From Nemertoderma westbladi (lineage: Eukaryota; Xenacoelomorpha; Nemertodermatida; Nemertodermatidae), in the NCBI GenBank assembly GCA_032718475.1, contig JAUCBJ010000533.1, forward strand, positions 62,001 to 126,000: 64,000 nt of DNA, in the 5' to 3' direction. The position numbers and the translations under genes are program-made. This document shows, piece after piece, positions 26,726 through 37,709 of the stretch. A model generated the notes under the pieces. That model was given only the letters and a program-made list of their open reading frames with translations, was not told where the DNA came from and ran no database searches. How positions within the stretch are numbered: the first letter of the stretch is position 1; every line of letters starts with the position of its first letter.

Positions 26726-26917
26726 ATGGAAGTATCGATCACACCCATTGATATAATTCAAGTTGAGCCAGGAATCTGGCACGTCGAAGTTGAAGTACAA
26801 GGAACGAACATCGGACGATTCAGGATTACCGTTCGGGTGGTCCAAGCTGAGTACAATACCTACGAGGAACTGTTTTATGACATCGCGTATCTAGCTATCG
26901 ACGAGGCGTTACAATGA
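26726..26917 (+). CDS. Possible 63-codon leader ORF overlapping the gag start
   Basis: A 63-residue open frame starts MEVSITPI and is rich in Val, Glu and Ile. Its stop overlaps the gag start as ATGA. I recognise no domain. It could be a real leader peptide acting by termination-reinitiation, an upstream ORF, or chance. The next upstream ATG (26550, another frame, 68 codons) also reads through part of it. Support is only the length and the tight overlap. Confidence 0.25.
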   Translation: MEVSITPIDIIQVEPGIWHVEVEVQGTNIGRFRITVRVVQAEYNTYEELFYDIAYLAIDEALQ

Positions 26918-29900
26918 CGACAAATAACGTATCCGATACCGACGAGATGGATCACCACACAGACTCGGAAGCCGACGAGGTACCAAACGTCAAGAACATG
27001 ACCCGTCGGCTAGGGGCTCTCAAAGGCGGAGTAACCCGAGCGTATCAACGGATGGAGAAACAACTCAAGGGAGTCAAAACCCCCCTCAATGAAGTACAAA
27101 CTCAGCTTCAAAGTATCCGAAACATCCTACAGCGGTACGAAAGAATGATACAGGCGTACCAAGAGCTCGTTCCCTCTACCGATCAGGAAAACTACCCCAA
27201 GTTGGAAGAACACGTTGTACATCTAGATGGGTTCCGCAAACAACACCGGAGGACCCTCAGCCTTGTGAGAGGCTATGAAGAACAGTATTACAAGAGGGCT
27301 GAAAGAACAGACGCGGAATCGGTACGATCCTCCAGCATCAGGACAGCAGTACATCGAAAGAGAACGGGGTCCGCTAGAAATCAGCACTCCAGCGCTAGGA
27401 GCGAGATATCCGGCTCAGCGCGCAGTTCTCAAGGGGCGCCGCCACTCCGAGACCAACTACGAGAACGGAAGGCATTAGCCCTCAAAGCTCGGATGGAAGA
27501 TGAGTATATTCAACTGCAAGCCGAACAAGATGTATTAGCCGCCGAAACACAAAAGCGAGAGGCCGAACAAGCGGCCGAACGACAGGCCGAACAACGCGAA
27601 CAGGAGGCCGAACAACATAGACGAGAGGCCGAACAACATAGACGAGAGGACGAACGGCAGGCCGAACAACATAGACGAGAGGCCGAACAGCAGGCCGAAC
27701 AACGTAGACGAGAGGCCGAACAACATAAACGAGAGGACGAACGGCAGGCCGAACAACGCAAACAGGAGGCCGAACAGCAGGCCGAACAACGCAAACAGGA
27801 GGCCGAACAACGCAAACAGGAGGCCAAACAACGCGGACGAGAGGCCGAACGAGACATCGAACAACGTAAATGGGAAGCGGAAATGCGTAAACAACACGCC
27901 GAGGCCCAAGCAATTCTCATCCACAAAAAGAATGCGGATATTGCAAAACTCGCGGAATACGAAGCCGCACTTATAGAACGAGACATTCAACTCTACGAGG
28001 ACTGGGAAAGGGATATAGATCAGGAATACGAACCAATCCCGGTACCGGAATTAGAAAAGTCATTTATACCGACAGCGGCGAAACTTCCGAAACCCGAGAT
28101 CCCGCCTACCAAACAGTCTACGCTATCGGCACAAGCACCGGTGTTCCATCCCCCACCGGCTACGCTAAAGAATGAGGAACCTTATTTCCCATCCAACACC
28201 ACGACAGCGAGTGTACCCAAGTACGAGCCTGAAAAGGACTCAGAACGGGACGCCACTCCCCAGTCTAACAACCCATTTACATCCACACCACAAACTCGTA
28301 GCCGCGTCATTATTAAAACTCCACCTATTATTGATCCATCAAGTATGGGAGTGAGTGCCAATAACTATAACCCTCAGAGTCACTCCAGTTCAGATGACGT
28401 CAGCATCATCCGGGCGTTGGAGAACCGCCTTGCCATGCCTAAGATGGAGATTCGCACCTTCGAAGGAGATCCCGTCGATTACCTCAGATTCAAGAAACGG
28501 TTCTTTGCGCAGATCGGATCAACGGACATAGCCGACGCACAGAAATTGGTATATTTATCGCAATACCTGGGTGACAAACCACGCAGAATTATTGCATGTT
28601 TCGAAGGAGGTTCTCATGAGGCATACTATGACGCATGGAAAACTCTGGATAAAAGATACGGAAATACCGGAACTATAATTAATAAAACTCTAGAGAGACT
28701 GATACAGGACGCGGGATCACTAGGGGACCCACAGAACATACAGGAATTCTCCGACTCTATGAAGGATGCCTACTATACTCTGAAACCTTTGAATAAGGAG
28801 GACCAGGTGAACAACATTCTAAACCTCCGACAGATCGCCCGGAAGTTCCCCGGATGGCTACAAAGTAAGTGGGCTTATAAATGTGTAGACCTCCGGCGCA
28901 GACATCCAGATCGAGATCCTAGCTTCCTTGAAATGTCGGCATTCCTGGACGATATCTCCGAAGCCATGAATGACTCGATGTTTTCAAAACAGAGTCTCGC
29001 AAAGTTGGACGGAATAGAGAGCAACTCCAGGAGTAAGATAACCCCTCCGAAACCGAGATTCCGCCCCCCACCGGTGAGTACGATGGCCATCACCATGGCC
29101 GAAGATTCCGACGACGAAGACTACGAGGAACCGACATCCGCCGAGGAATGGGCATGTTACCTCGCGAGTTGGGCACCCGAAAGAGAAGGCATCACAAATT
29201 CCCTGCTCTGTCTCTTCTGTGGGGAGAAACATAAAGTGGAATTCTGCAGAAAGTTTCAGTTCGCCGAACTCGTCCCACGCTTCGAGGCGATAATGAAACA
29301 CCGAGGATGCTTCCGGTGTCTTGGAACAGGTCACTATGTTCGGGAGTGCGACCAAAGATCATGCTGTGGTGTCTGTAACGACCAACGCCATCACACGCTC
29401 CTCCACATCCCCGCGAACTTCGATTTTACTACCCTCCCCTTTCGGATCGAAGCCAGGCGAAGAGGAGAAACAAACCACGTCTTCAAAGGAACCCGGACAA
29501 CCCAACGGAGAGAAACCAACCCGTTTAAAATCTCCACCGATACACCACAAGTAACAAATATTTCGGCCACGATTAATCTTATAAATTGCCGCTACATGGT
29601 TTTCGCAAAGGTAATCCCAGTAAGGATCCAAGGAGTCGGCAAATCTTTGACGACACTCGCGTTCCTCGATAACGGGTCCGACGGAACCATCATCGACCGG
29701 GATTTCCTCGAGCAACTCGGCCTAGAATATGAGCCTTGTAAACGGCCCATACAAACCATCACCGATAACAGAGAGGTAGAGTCCGGGGAGGTGCAACTCC
29801 AGATGGAAGGAGTGATGAAGGGCTACGAAATGGTTAAGTTAACCATAAAGAACGCCTTGGTACACACAGACCTCCGGGTGCGGTTCCGACAATCAGCCGA

Positions 29901-32900
29901 GTACGCCCCCCTCATACAATTGGACCGGGACGATGTAGACCTGAGGTGTCCGCAGTTGGACATAAACCGTATCACCCTACTGATCGGACTTGATACACCG
30001 GAACTACACATCCCCACCGGAGATATCGCCCGATCTACAAACCAGGATGACGGATTTTATGCTGAACGAACAATAATGGGATGGACACTCTGTGGCATTA
30101 AGGAGGAAACTACGGACACCTATACCTACCTTCCCAAATGCCAGATTAAAGAGAATGCAACCTCCGTGGGTTATTGCTCAGCTTCGGATTTTGACGAAGA
30201 TTTGTTTCTGGAAACCGAGAAAACCCAACGAGAGATGACGAAATATTTTAATTTGGAGACCCAGGAGTTCGCAGAAAAGGACGAAAACCCATCCGAAGAG
30301 GACCAATATTGTATGGACGTTCTCGACCAGGCCATGTTTAAAGACGGACACTGGTGTTCACCTATGTTATGGAAGGACCCAAACAAACCAATGGCAAACA
30401 ACGCCAGCATGGCACTTAGGCGACTTAAAGGGATTCTACGCCGGCTGAATGACCAACCCGAGATAAAGGAGAAATATAATACCGTAATCCAAGGATATCT
30501 CGATGATGGATTAGCAGAAATGGTACCACGGAACGAACTGCAAGGTGGTAAAAGAACATATTATCTCCCAACCCACTATGTAGTAGAAGCCCGCAAAGGT
30601 GGGAAAATCAGAGTGGTAAATGATGCTGCCGCTATGTACCAGGGCGAATCCCTAAACAGTCAACTTTACACGGGACACAACATATATAGCACACTCATCG
30701 GCGTATTGATCAGGTTCAGGGAAAACCAGGTAGCATTCACCTGTGACATCAAGGCCATGTTTCATCAAGTTCGTACGTTACCAAGAGACTCAGACTGTCT
30801 ACGTATCCTATGGACGGATAAAACGCTTACTCAACAGGAGATTAACCAACTCACGATAAAGGACGTAGACGTAATGCGTATGGTCGTCAGGATCTTCGGC
30901 GCTAAGGACTCGCTGGTAGCATGCAGTGACATGCTAAAGAGGACGGCAACTATGTGCGAAAACGAGTTCCCTCCAACCGTCATAAAAACCATTCGACGAT
31001 GCTTCTACGTGGACGACGGATGCGCCGGCGCGGATAATGTGGATGAGGTGTATCGGCTAGCAATGGGGATGGTAGAATGTCTAAAGAAAGGAGGGTTTCC
31101 GCTCGTGAAGTTCAGATCCCACGACAAAACATTTATGGAAAAGTTTCCGGAGGACATCCGGCTGGAAAATAACAAAATGTATTCAGAGGATGTGGAACAT
31201 CGTGTACTCGGGATTGAATGGGACATAGAATCAGACGAATTCATCTTCAAATATAAACCCCTACCCAAGCCTATGACAAAAAGGGGATGTTTGTCGATAA
31301 AAAGCGCCATCTTCGACCCACTAAATTTCATATCTCCAGTAACCTTGGCCGGAATGAACCTGATTAAGGAAATGTGGATAGAAGGACTGGGATAGGACGA
31401 AGAGCTCCCCCCACACCTCAGCGTCAAATGGAGAAAATGGACGGAGCAGCTCGAACACCTACATCTTATGCGGATACCTAGACCGTTCTTCCTCGATAAA
31501 TTACCCACCGATATCTTCCAGCTCCACACCTTTTCGGAGGCTTCGAATACCGGAATCGGCGTAGTCACCTTCTTACGGAGACTAAGTAACGATGGAAACG
31601 GCGATACAAGCTTCTTATTCTCCAAAGCAAAGACAGTATCCGGGGAATTCGTAGCAACAATTCCGAGACTCGAGCTACAAGCTGCAGTTTGGGCAGTAAG
31701 ACAGAATCGCATGGTCATGCGGAACCTACGGATCCCCATAGAATCTCAACACTTCTGGGTAGATTCGAGTATAGTTCTCTATTACCTCCACTCTCCATCA
31801 CGGCATCACACCACGTTTGTTGCAAACCGAGCCACGGAGATTAAACAGTGTACCGGCCGAGAACAGTGGCATCACGTGAACGGGAAGGAAAACCCAGCGG
31901 ACTTATCAAGCCGAGGCGCCACCCCAAAACAACTCGGTAAAAGTAAACTCTGGCTTACAGGCCCGGAATTCCTACAGCAGCCACAATTAACATGGAGTAC
32001 CCGATTCGACCCCGAGCTCGATAGCGGAAAATACTCCGAGGACGATAAAGAGATCCGTAAAGTCCATCGAAGAAACGCGGTGGAAATTTATAGTTGTCTG
32101 ACTGAGCCTGCAAAGGACTCGGGCAGGCACTATAACGTCGCGACGATCACTCAACTAGCGGCGCCTTTACATCGGTTGATCGAGCGAACTTCATCCATGA
32201 GACGGCTCGTCCACCACGTTATAACCCTTCGCAACTTCCTACGGTGGAAAAACAACAAACCGATAGTTCAACGGAATATACAAGAACTTATTATCGCGGA
32301 GAAGTGTATTGTTAGATATGTCCAGAAAGAAAGTTTCCCCGATGAATGGGAACAACTTAGTGCGGGCAAAACGTTGAAACCGGACAGCCCAGTCTATCAA
32401 CTGAGACCAATGATGGGAGAGGACGGACTGATCCGACTGAATACCCGGATGGCAAACGCCCCGGTCGAATATGAGGTTAAATACCCGGCGCTTCTGCCCG
32501 GAACGTCGACACTAGCTAAGCTATTAATTCTACAATGTCACGAGGACAACCACCACGCAGGACAGAATTGGATTATAGCTAATATAAGACAAAGATATTG
32601 GATCACCCACATCCAGCCACTGATCCTGAAAGTGTTGAAACGTTGCTTCACCTGCAGACGTTACCTAGCGCCACCAATCACCCAAAAGATGGCCGACTTA
32701 CCAGCCACCCGTCTACAAGCGGATTCCCCACCATTCTACGTCACCGGAGTGGACTGTTTCGGACCGTTCACGGTTATTGAATGACGATCCAACATCAAAT
32801 GCTGGGGAGCCATCTTCACCTGCCTAAGGTCTCGGGCAATTTACCTAGATATCGTGGTAAATCTGACACAACACGCATTCATCAACGCTCTGCGTCGGTT

Positions 32901-33711
32901 CGTGGCGAACAACGGGACATGCCGCCACATGTATTCCGATAATGGTACAAACTTTGTGGGAGGAGAAAGAGAACTTAGAGAGGCGATCGAGGGATGGTTT
33001 ACCGATAACACCGCATCCCAAGTCTGGAAGGAACACCAGATACAGTGGCACTTCCAGACCCCCTTAGCACCCCATACGAGCGGGGTAAGGGAGAAACTGA
33101 TCGACCTAGTGAAACGATCCATGCGCGTCGCTCTAGGCGATACCCGGGTAACCCATGACACCCTCCGCACAACATTCTGCGAGATCACGGCTACCCTGAA
33201 CAACCGACCCATTGTTCCTATCCGCGACGACCCCACAGACCTGGAGCCCCTCACTCCTAACCACTTACTGGGGAGACCCAAAACCCACGTCCTCCCAGAA
33301 ACCATGTTCCCGGATCCCAATGAGATCGCGAAACATACGAACTGGAAAAAGGCCCAAGCGTTGGCAGCGCATTGGTGGAGAATTTGGGCCCAGGAGTATC
33401 TCATAACCCTCCGGACCAGGAGGAAATGGAACAACACCTACAGGAACGTCGCAGTTGGCGACATGGTACTAGTTAGAGAAGATCTCAAAGACCGCGTTCA
33501 CTGGCCTGTGGCGCGGGTCGTGACCATACACCCAAGCAAAGACGGACTTGCGAGGACTGTGACGATACGAACGAAATCGGGCCACTACCAACGCCCTATC
33601 CAGAAGCTGTGCCTTCTTGAAGGCAATGACAGTGGTGATTCTACGAGAGGTGATAAGTTCCCTACTCAAGATCCTGCTGCGGACATCGGTGACAATGACA
33701 AATGCGTTTAA
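26914..33711 (+). pseudogene. BEL/Pao gag-pol polyprotein frame with two in-frame stops
   Basis: One frame of about 2,266 codons is interrupted by TAG at 31393-31395 and TGA at 32782-32784. There is no frameshift: all three open pieces share a frame. Order: an N-terminal part with an E/Q/R-rich coiled coil (about residues 195-325, encoded by a degenerate 30-60 bp repeat); a DUF1759-type gag block (about 510-690); zinc knuckles near residues 765 and 800 (CFRCLGTGHYVREC is C-x2-C-x4-H-x4-C); an aspartic protease motif LDNGS near 917; and RT with FTCDIKAMFHQV near 1275 and YVDD near 1366. After the first stop come RNase H (FSEAS where Asp is usual at the first acidic site), the integrase HHCC zinc finger (32536-32664) and the integrase core. 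Core acidic codons are at 32752, 32938 and 33091. The TAG falls between RT and RNase H and the TGA just inside the integrase core, not at usual recoding sites, so point nonsense mutations are likelier than readthrough. Confidence 0.93.
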
Positions 33712-34943
33712 ACCCTTCTCATCATGTTGACAAACTCTTTTTAAACTGTGATTTACTGACAATGAGTTATGGACCCCCCTTAAACCAACTGTAACCACGC
33801 AATGGTATTTGTGTTTCCCCGTGTGTTATGTGGAGTCCAGCGTCACCCTGCAGATGTTTCGGCTGACGCAGGGTCGTTTATGTTTTGTTTACCCTGATTT
33901 TGGTCATCAGGACCTACGATATTGGATTATTGGAAATGGAAAAGATTTGAAGTGGAATTCATTGTATTCATTGCAGTATGTTATGTTGTCCGTTGCGTGC
34001 GCAGTTCGGGGCGTAGGCGGTGTAACGAGTCCAGCTGTAGATCCTGGATTGCCGCGCAACACCCCCTCTATCCCGTTATTCTGGTGGGTCCATGGTGCAT
34101 CCACATGACTTCGACGATAGAGGGTTTTATGTTCTCAGTCGCGTTATTCTGGTGGGACCGTTGCGTGGATTTTGGGGCGTAGGCGGTGTAACGAGTCCAG
34201 CTGTAGATCCCAGAATGTTGCGTAACCCCATCCCACATGACTTCGTAGACTGAGCTGTATGTTGTTGGGAGTGTTATTCTGGTGGGTCCCTGGTGCATCC
34301 ACGTGACTTCACTCCCAGCGTCTTCATTGTCCATTACGTGCGCAGTTTGAGGCGTAGGCGGTGTAACGAGTCCAGCTGTAGATCCCAGATTGCCGCGTAA
34401 CACCCCTTCCACGACAAAGATTAACCAAAGAAAATGATTCAATATAGTTGGATCAGACAACTCTACTATAAACCTGAATGATGACGCGTATGCTGATGAA
34501 AATGAAATGATGCGCACCCTGGTGCTGCGCTTATAACCAATGATGATAGCCGGGGGGCTATAAACCCAATGATGATGTGGAAATAAATAAATGTGAAATA
34601 AATGGTGGAACTAAATGATGAAATATATGTGGAAATAAATGAAATGAGATGAAATAATAATGAAATGAAAAAAGAAAAAAAAAAGGTATAAAAAAGTCTA
34701 AAGAAAAGAATTAGAAAAAAGAAAAGGACAAAAAAGTCATAAAAAACTGGTTGGATATTAATGTATAGCTATAGTAACTGTAAATGCTGAATGTATTAGC
34801 AATAAGATGATAGATGCCTATATAGCAATGTTATTAATAAACTGAATTAAATAAAAAACTGAATTATTCTGCTATCGCTATAGTTTCAGACTTTCTGGAC
34901 TTATAATTAACTGATCTAATTTGTAACGGATATAATCGTAAAT
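33712..34943 (+). repeat. Non-coding spacer between pol and the second ORF, with three about 170-bp tandem units
   Basis: A block beginning GGCGTAGGCGGTGTAACGAG and continuing TCCAGCTGTAGATCC recurs at 34010-34053, 34175-34210 and 34351-34388. The intervening TTATTCTGGTGGG and CATGACTTC words also repeat. After 34530 it becomes A-rich with AAATAAATG and AAAGAAAA runs. No supported gene; open frames here are readings of the repeat. It may hold a promoter, splice acceptor or internal entry signal for the downstream ORF, but I cannot point to one. Confidence 0.8.
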
Positions 34944-37544
34944 ATGGACCCAAATCGCCAAATTATCGGCGAATTACGTAACACGATAGATCTACTGGAA
35001 TATTCGCAACCCGGATCCCCTGACTTTGATACAAATTGGAGCACCCTGCTAAATGAGAACGTGCGAGTCATTAAATTCACCGGGCGAGAGGGACCGGATT
35101 CTAAGAATCTACGAGCCCTCCGGTTAGCCGATGCTAGTACGAGACTGAAAAGAACTCGGAACGCAAAGGCAACCGGAGGGGACGATTCGTCGTTTTGGGA
35201 AACGTTCCGGCAGAGCGTTTACAGATCCCGATGTTTGATCTACGACAACGAAGGAAACGCGACGCCCACCTCGAAAGCGATTACATTGGCGAGATGTCAA
35301 AGTTTCGTCGACGACAAGAGTACGTACCTCGCCCACTGGGGAAACCTGTCAGAGTGTATGGCGACGCTTCGAGAGGAACGCGTATCGATTATCCAGAACC
35401 GAGACGACTACCAGGAAAAGTACGGGGCGAAAGAATACGGTCGATCCTTAGTCGTCGTCCTCGGAACCCTGGACGGTTTGGTACTGGTGTGCCGAATATT
35501 CCCGACACCCAGACAGGAAGTGCAGGCAGCCGGAGCGATCTGGTTGCTGCCTCCGGAAATCCAAAAGATCCTCTTCGACTTCGACGTCATTAAAATCGGG
35601 TCAGATATCAAGGCGGACGTCCGGAACGACTACGCGAACGCTCCTGCAGGAAGAAACCGACGAGACGACCTCAACGCCCTTAGCCATTGCATCGACACTC
35701 AAACGCTACTAGCCTGGTTACGATTCGCCGAGTTCATGCGAGGATTCGAAGAGGTGAGACCGACGAAATCAGGGATCGGCTACCTCGCTGTGCTCAACGG
35801 CGGTATCGACTTCAAACCCCAGAAATTCCGGGACTATAATAAAATATACGGTGGATACCCGGGATTAGAAATAAAGAGCGAGCGAGAGGGTCGATGGAAG
35901 GACGTTGATCGGAAGTGGACGATACACCAAAGGTGGGAGAATCCCGATCGACGGAACTACGTTTACGTCGTTATGGAGTGCTACACCGTCGCTAAGTTTA
36001 TCTGTAAAACTCTCGATAACCTTATTACGGCGGTCCCCCTTTCCTTCGTCGACTACGACTGGAACGAGGTCATACACCACGCGTTCAAAGCGGTCGAGAA
36101 CATCGCACCGGGAGAGACTAAAACGCTCGCCGTTATCGATTCCTGGGACGAGAGCGGACCCTACGACATCCCTACGATTACCGAACTTCTCGGTGCGGAG
36201 GAGCCTCTGATCTCTTCGGAAGGGGAAGAGATATGGCTAAACGAGGGTGTTCTACTCTCCACCCCGAAGCGACAACTCGAGCCGGAGGCCGCGTATGGAC
36301 CGGCCGCCAAACGGGTTGCCTCGGCCGAATCGATGAAGAGAGCAGGCGTTTACACCCCACGCGGCTCCGGTAGCCCCGCGAGGGAGGTAGCTACTACAGC
36401 TGCATTGAGCGACTTCGGCGACATATGCCAACGGTTATCCCCGTATCCTTTCCCGGGTGGCGAAGATTGGTCGTCGGAGATTCCGAGTACCAGCCACCAA
36501 CGGACCCGCGCAGCGATACTGATCGAGGAGGGCCCCAGTGATGCGCCGACCCCCGACGATCTCCTCGGTATCCCTCCGTCTAAAACCCCGGCACCTCTTC
36601 GCCGACCAGCGGTGGCTACTACACCCGCCGTTCCTCAGGACCCTATGCGACTAACCCGTTGGTACGCCGAGCAAACTGAATGGATCCACCGCCAGAAACG
36701 GTCATCCGAGTTGAGACCAGCGGGATACAAAGAAGGTTATCGGAGCGAGAACCTACTACGCAAAAGCCTAGCATTCCGCGGGCTACCGACCACCGCGAAT
36801 ATTCCGAAGAGCGACCGACGACTCGAGTATCACGTCGGCGTCCCGATTCCGATATTTCCTGGTCGAGAGATGCAGTTGGAGGTATGCGGCGACTGTGGTT
36901 CGGAGCAGTGCCCACGCGGCAGAAGGAATCGGGTTACCGATTCATGCCTACAGCTCCTCGGGATACTCTATTGCCCATACTGCGCGACATCGGGCCACGA
37001 CGTTTCCGTCTGTCCGATCCTTTATAACCTCTGCACCACGTGCGGTTTCCGTGGACATTCCTCTAGCCCCCGCTGCTATATCAAATGTCCAACCAAAGAC
37101 GTTACCGCTATGGGAAATATGGTCATGTTTGAAACATACGCAAACAGCCACTTAAAGACCAAGGTTCGGAGAAACGCTCGGAATATTGCGCAGGAGATGG
37201 CGTGCGGGTATTTCTCCTTCCCGGAACACCTCCACACGTCGGCCACACTACCTTTCCATTACGTGGATCTGCTACTGAGCGCCGGATTATTCGGGCCATT
37301 TGAAGTCATTAGACGATTATACTCGTATAAAGAGGAGTTCGGTGACGGAGAATGGTTCCTAGAGGCACGCAAGTCTGAGTTGGAAAGACGAACCGACATG
37401 ATCCCTATGCCTTCGAAAGGAAGAGCCGCCAGGAGACAAGCCGAAGCGTTACTCACAATGGATGTTGACGCTCCTCTACCAGCCATAGCGATCGATGAGA
37501 GTCGACGGGCGAAGAGACGAAAGGCGTATCAGAGAAAGAAATAG
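34944..37544 (+). CDS. Second retrotransposon ORF: degenerate DEDD 3'-5' exonuclease-like domain plus CCHC zinc knuckles, 866 aa
   Basis: An intact ORF with a good start context (A at -3, G at +4), inside the LTR element and downstream of pol. Residues about 140-360 read like the RNase D/WRN 3'-5' exonuclease fold. There is a strand pair around VVVLGTLDGLVLVCRIF, then LPPEIQKILFDFDVIKIGSD followed by IKADVR (exo II Asp225 present), then DTQTLLAWL. A final helix around RNYVYVVMECYTV has Y341-x3-E345 where the family has Y-x3-D. No D-x-E (exo I) is evident, so activity is doubtful. A proline- and serine-rich linker follows (about 410-600). A Cys cluster is at 648/651/656. Two knuckles follow: C677-x2-C680-x4-H685-x4-C690 and C697-x2-C700-x4-H705-x5-C711. 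The C-terminus is strongly basic (RRAKRRK), NLS-like. The knuckles suggest RNA or cDNA binding; the fold call is my inference. I do not recognise it as a known BEL/Pao or env protein. Confidence 0.85.
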   Translation: MDPNRQIIGELRNTIDLLEYSQPGSPDFDTNWSTLLNENVRVIKFTGREGPDSKNLRALRLADASTRLKRTRNAKATGGDDSSFWETFRQSVYRSRCLIYDNEGNATPTSKAITLARCQSFVDDKSTYLAHWGNLSECMATLREERVSIIQNRDDYQEKYGAKEYGRSLVVVLGTLDGLVLVCRIFPTPRQEVQAAGAIWLLPPEIQKILFDFDVIKIGSDIKADVRNDYANAPAGRNRRDDLNALSHCIDTQTLLAWLRFAEFMRGFEEVRPTKSGIGYLAVLNGGIDFKPQKFRDYNKIYGGYPGLEIKSEREGRWKDVDRKWTIHQRWENPDRRNYVYVVMECYTVAKFICKTLDNLITAVPLSFVDYDWNEVIHHAFKAVENIAPGETKTLAVIDSWDESGPYDIPTITELLGAEEPLISSEGEEIWLNEGVLLSTPKRQLEPEAAYGPAAKRVASAESMKRAGVYTPRGSGSPAREVATTAALSDFGDICQRLSPYPFPGGEDWSSEIPSTSHQRTRAAILIEEGPSDAPTPDDLLGIPPSKTPAPLRRPAVATTPAVPQDPMRLTRWYAEQTEWIHRQKRSSELRPAGYKEGYRSENLLRKSLAFRGLPTTANIPKSDRRLEYHVGVPIPIFPGREMQLEVCGDCGSEQCPRGRRNRVTDSCLQLLGILYCPYCATSGHDVSVCPILYNLCTTCGFRGHSSSPRCYIKCPTKDVTAMGNMVMFETYANSHLKTKVRRNARNIAQEMACGYFSFPEHLHTSATLPFHYVDLLLSAGLFGPFEVIRRLYSYKEEFGDGEWFLEARKSELERRTDMIPMPSKGRAARRQAEALLTMDVDAPLPAIAIDESRRAKRRKAYQRKK

Positions 37545-37709
37545 TGGATCGGGATATTCCAGGAACATTTATCGAACATTTATTTTTATACAAACTCTAG
37601 GCCAAATTAATTAAAAACTATGCAATATTAAATTTGGGTTTTTTATATTGGGAATGACCTACGCAAACTCAATCGACCGACAGACTTCACGAAGGTCATT
37701 GGGGGGGAC
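37545..37709 (+). promoter_or_regulatory. Short 3' internal region with polypurine tract
   Basis: An AT-rich stretch is followed by ATTGGGGGGGAC (37698-37709) directly against the TG of the 3' LTR. A G-rich purine run in this place is the expected primer for plus-strand DNA synthesis. Confidence 0.85.

Noticed and set aside
27482-27990. Three overlapping minus-strand ORFs of 143-158 codons
   Set aside because: They are antisense readings of the E/Q/R-rich coiled-coil repeat of gag; low-complexity codons give open frames on all strands.
31005-31739. 244-codon minus-strand ORF
   Set aside because: It is a shadow of the pol frame; the plus strand holds the RT and RNase H motifs.
34944-37544. 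Envelope protein identity for the second ORF
   Set aside because: No signal peptide, transmembrane segment or glycosylated ectodomain pattern; the Cys/His pattern is zinc-knuckle type and the C-terminus is basic.
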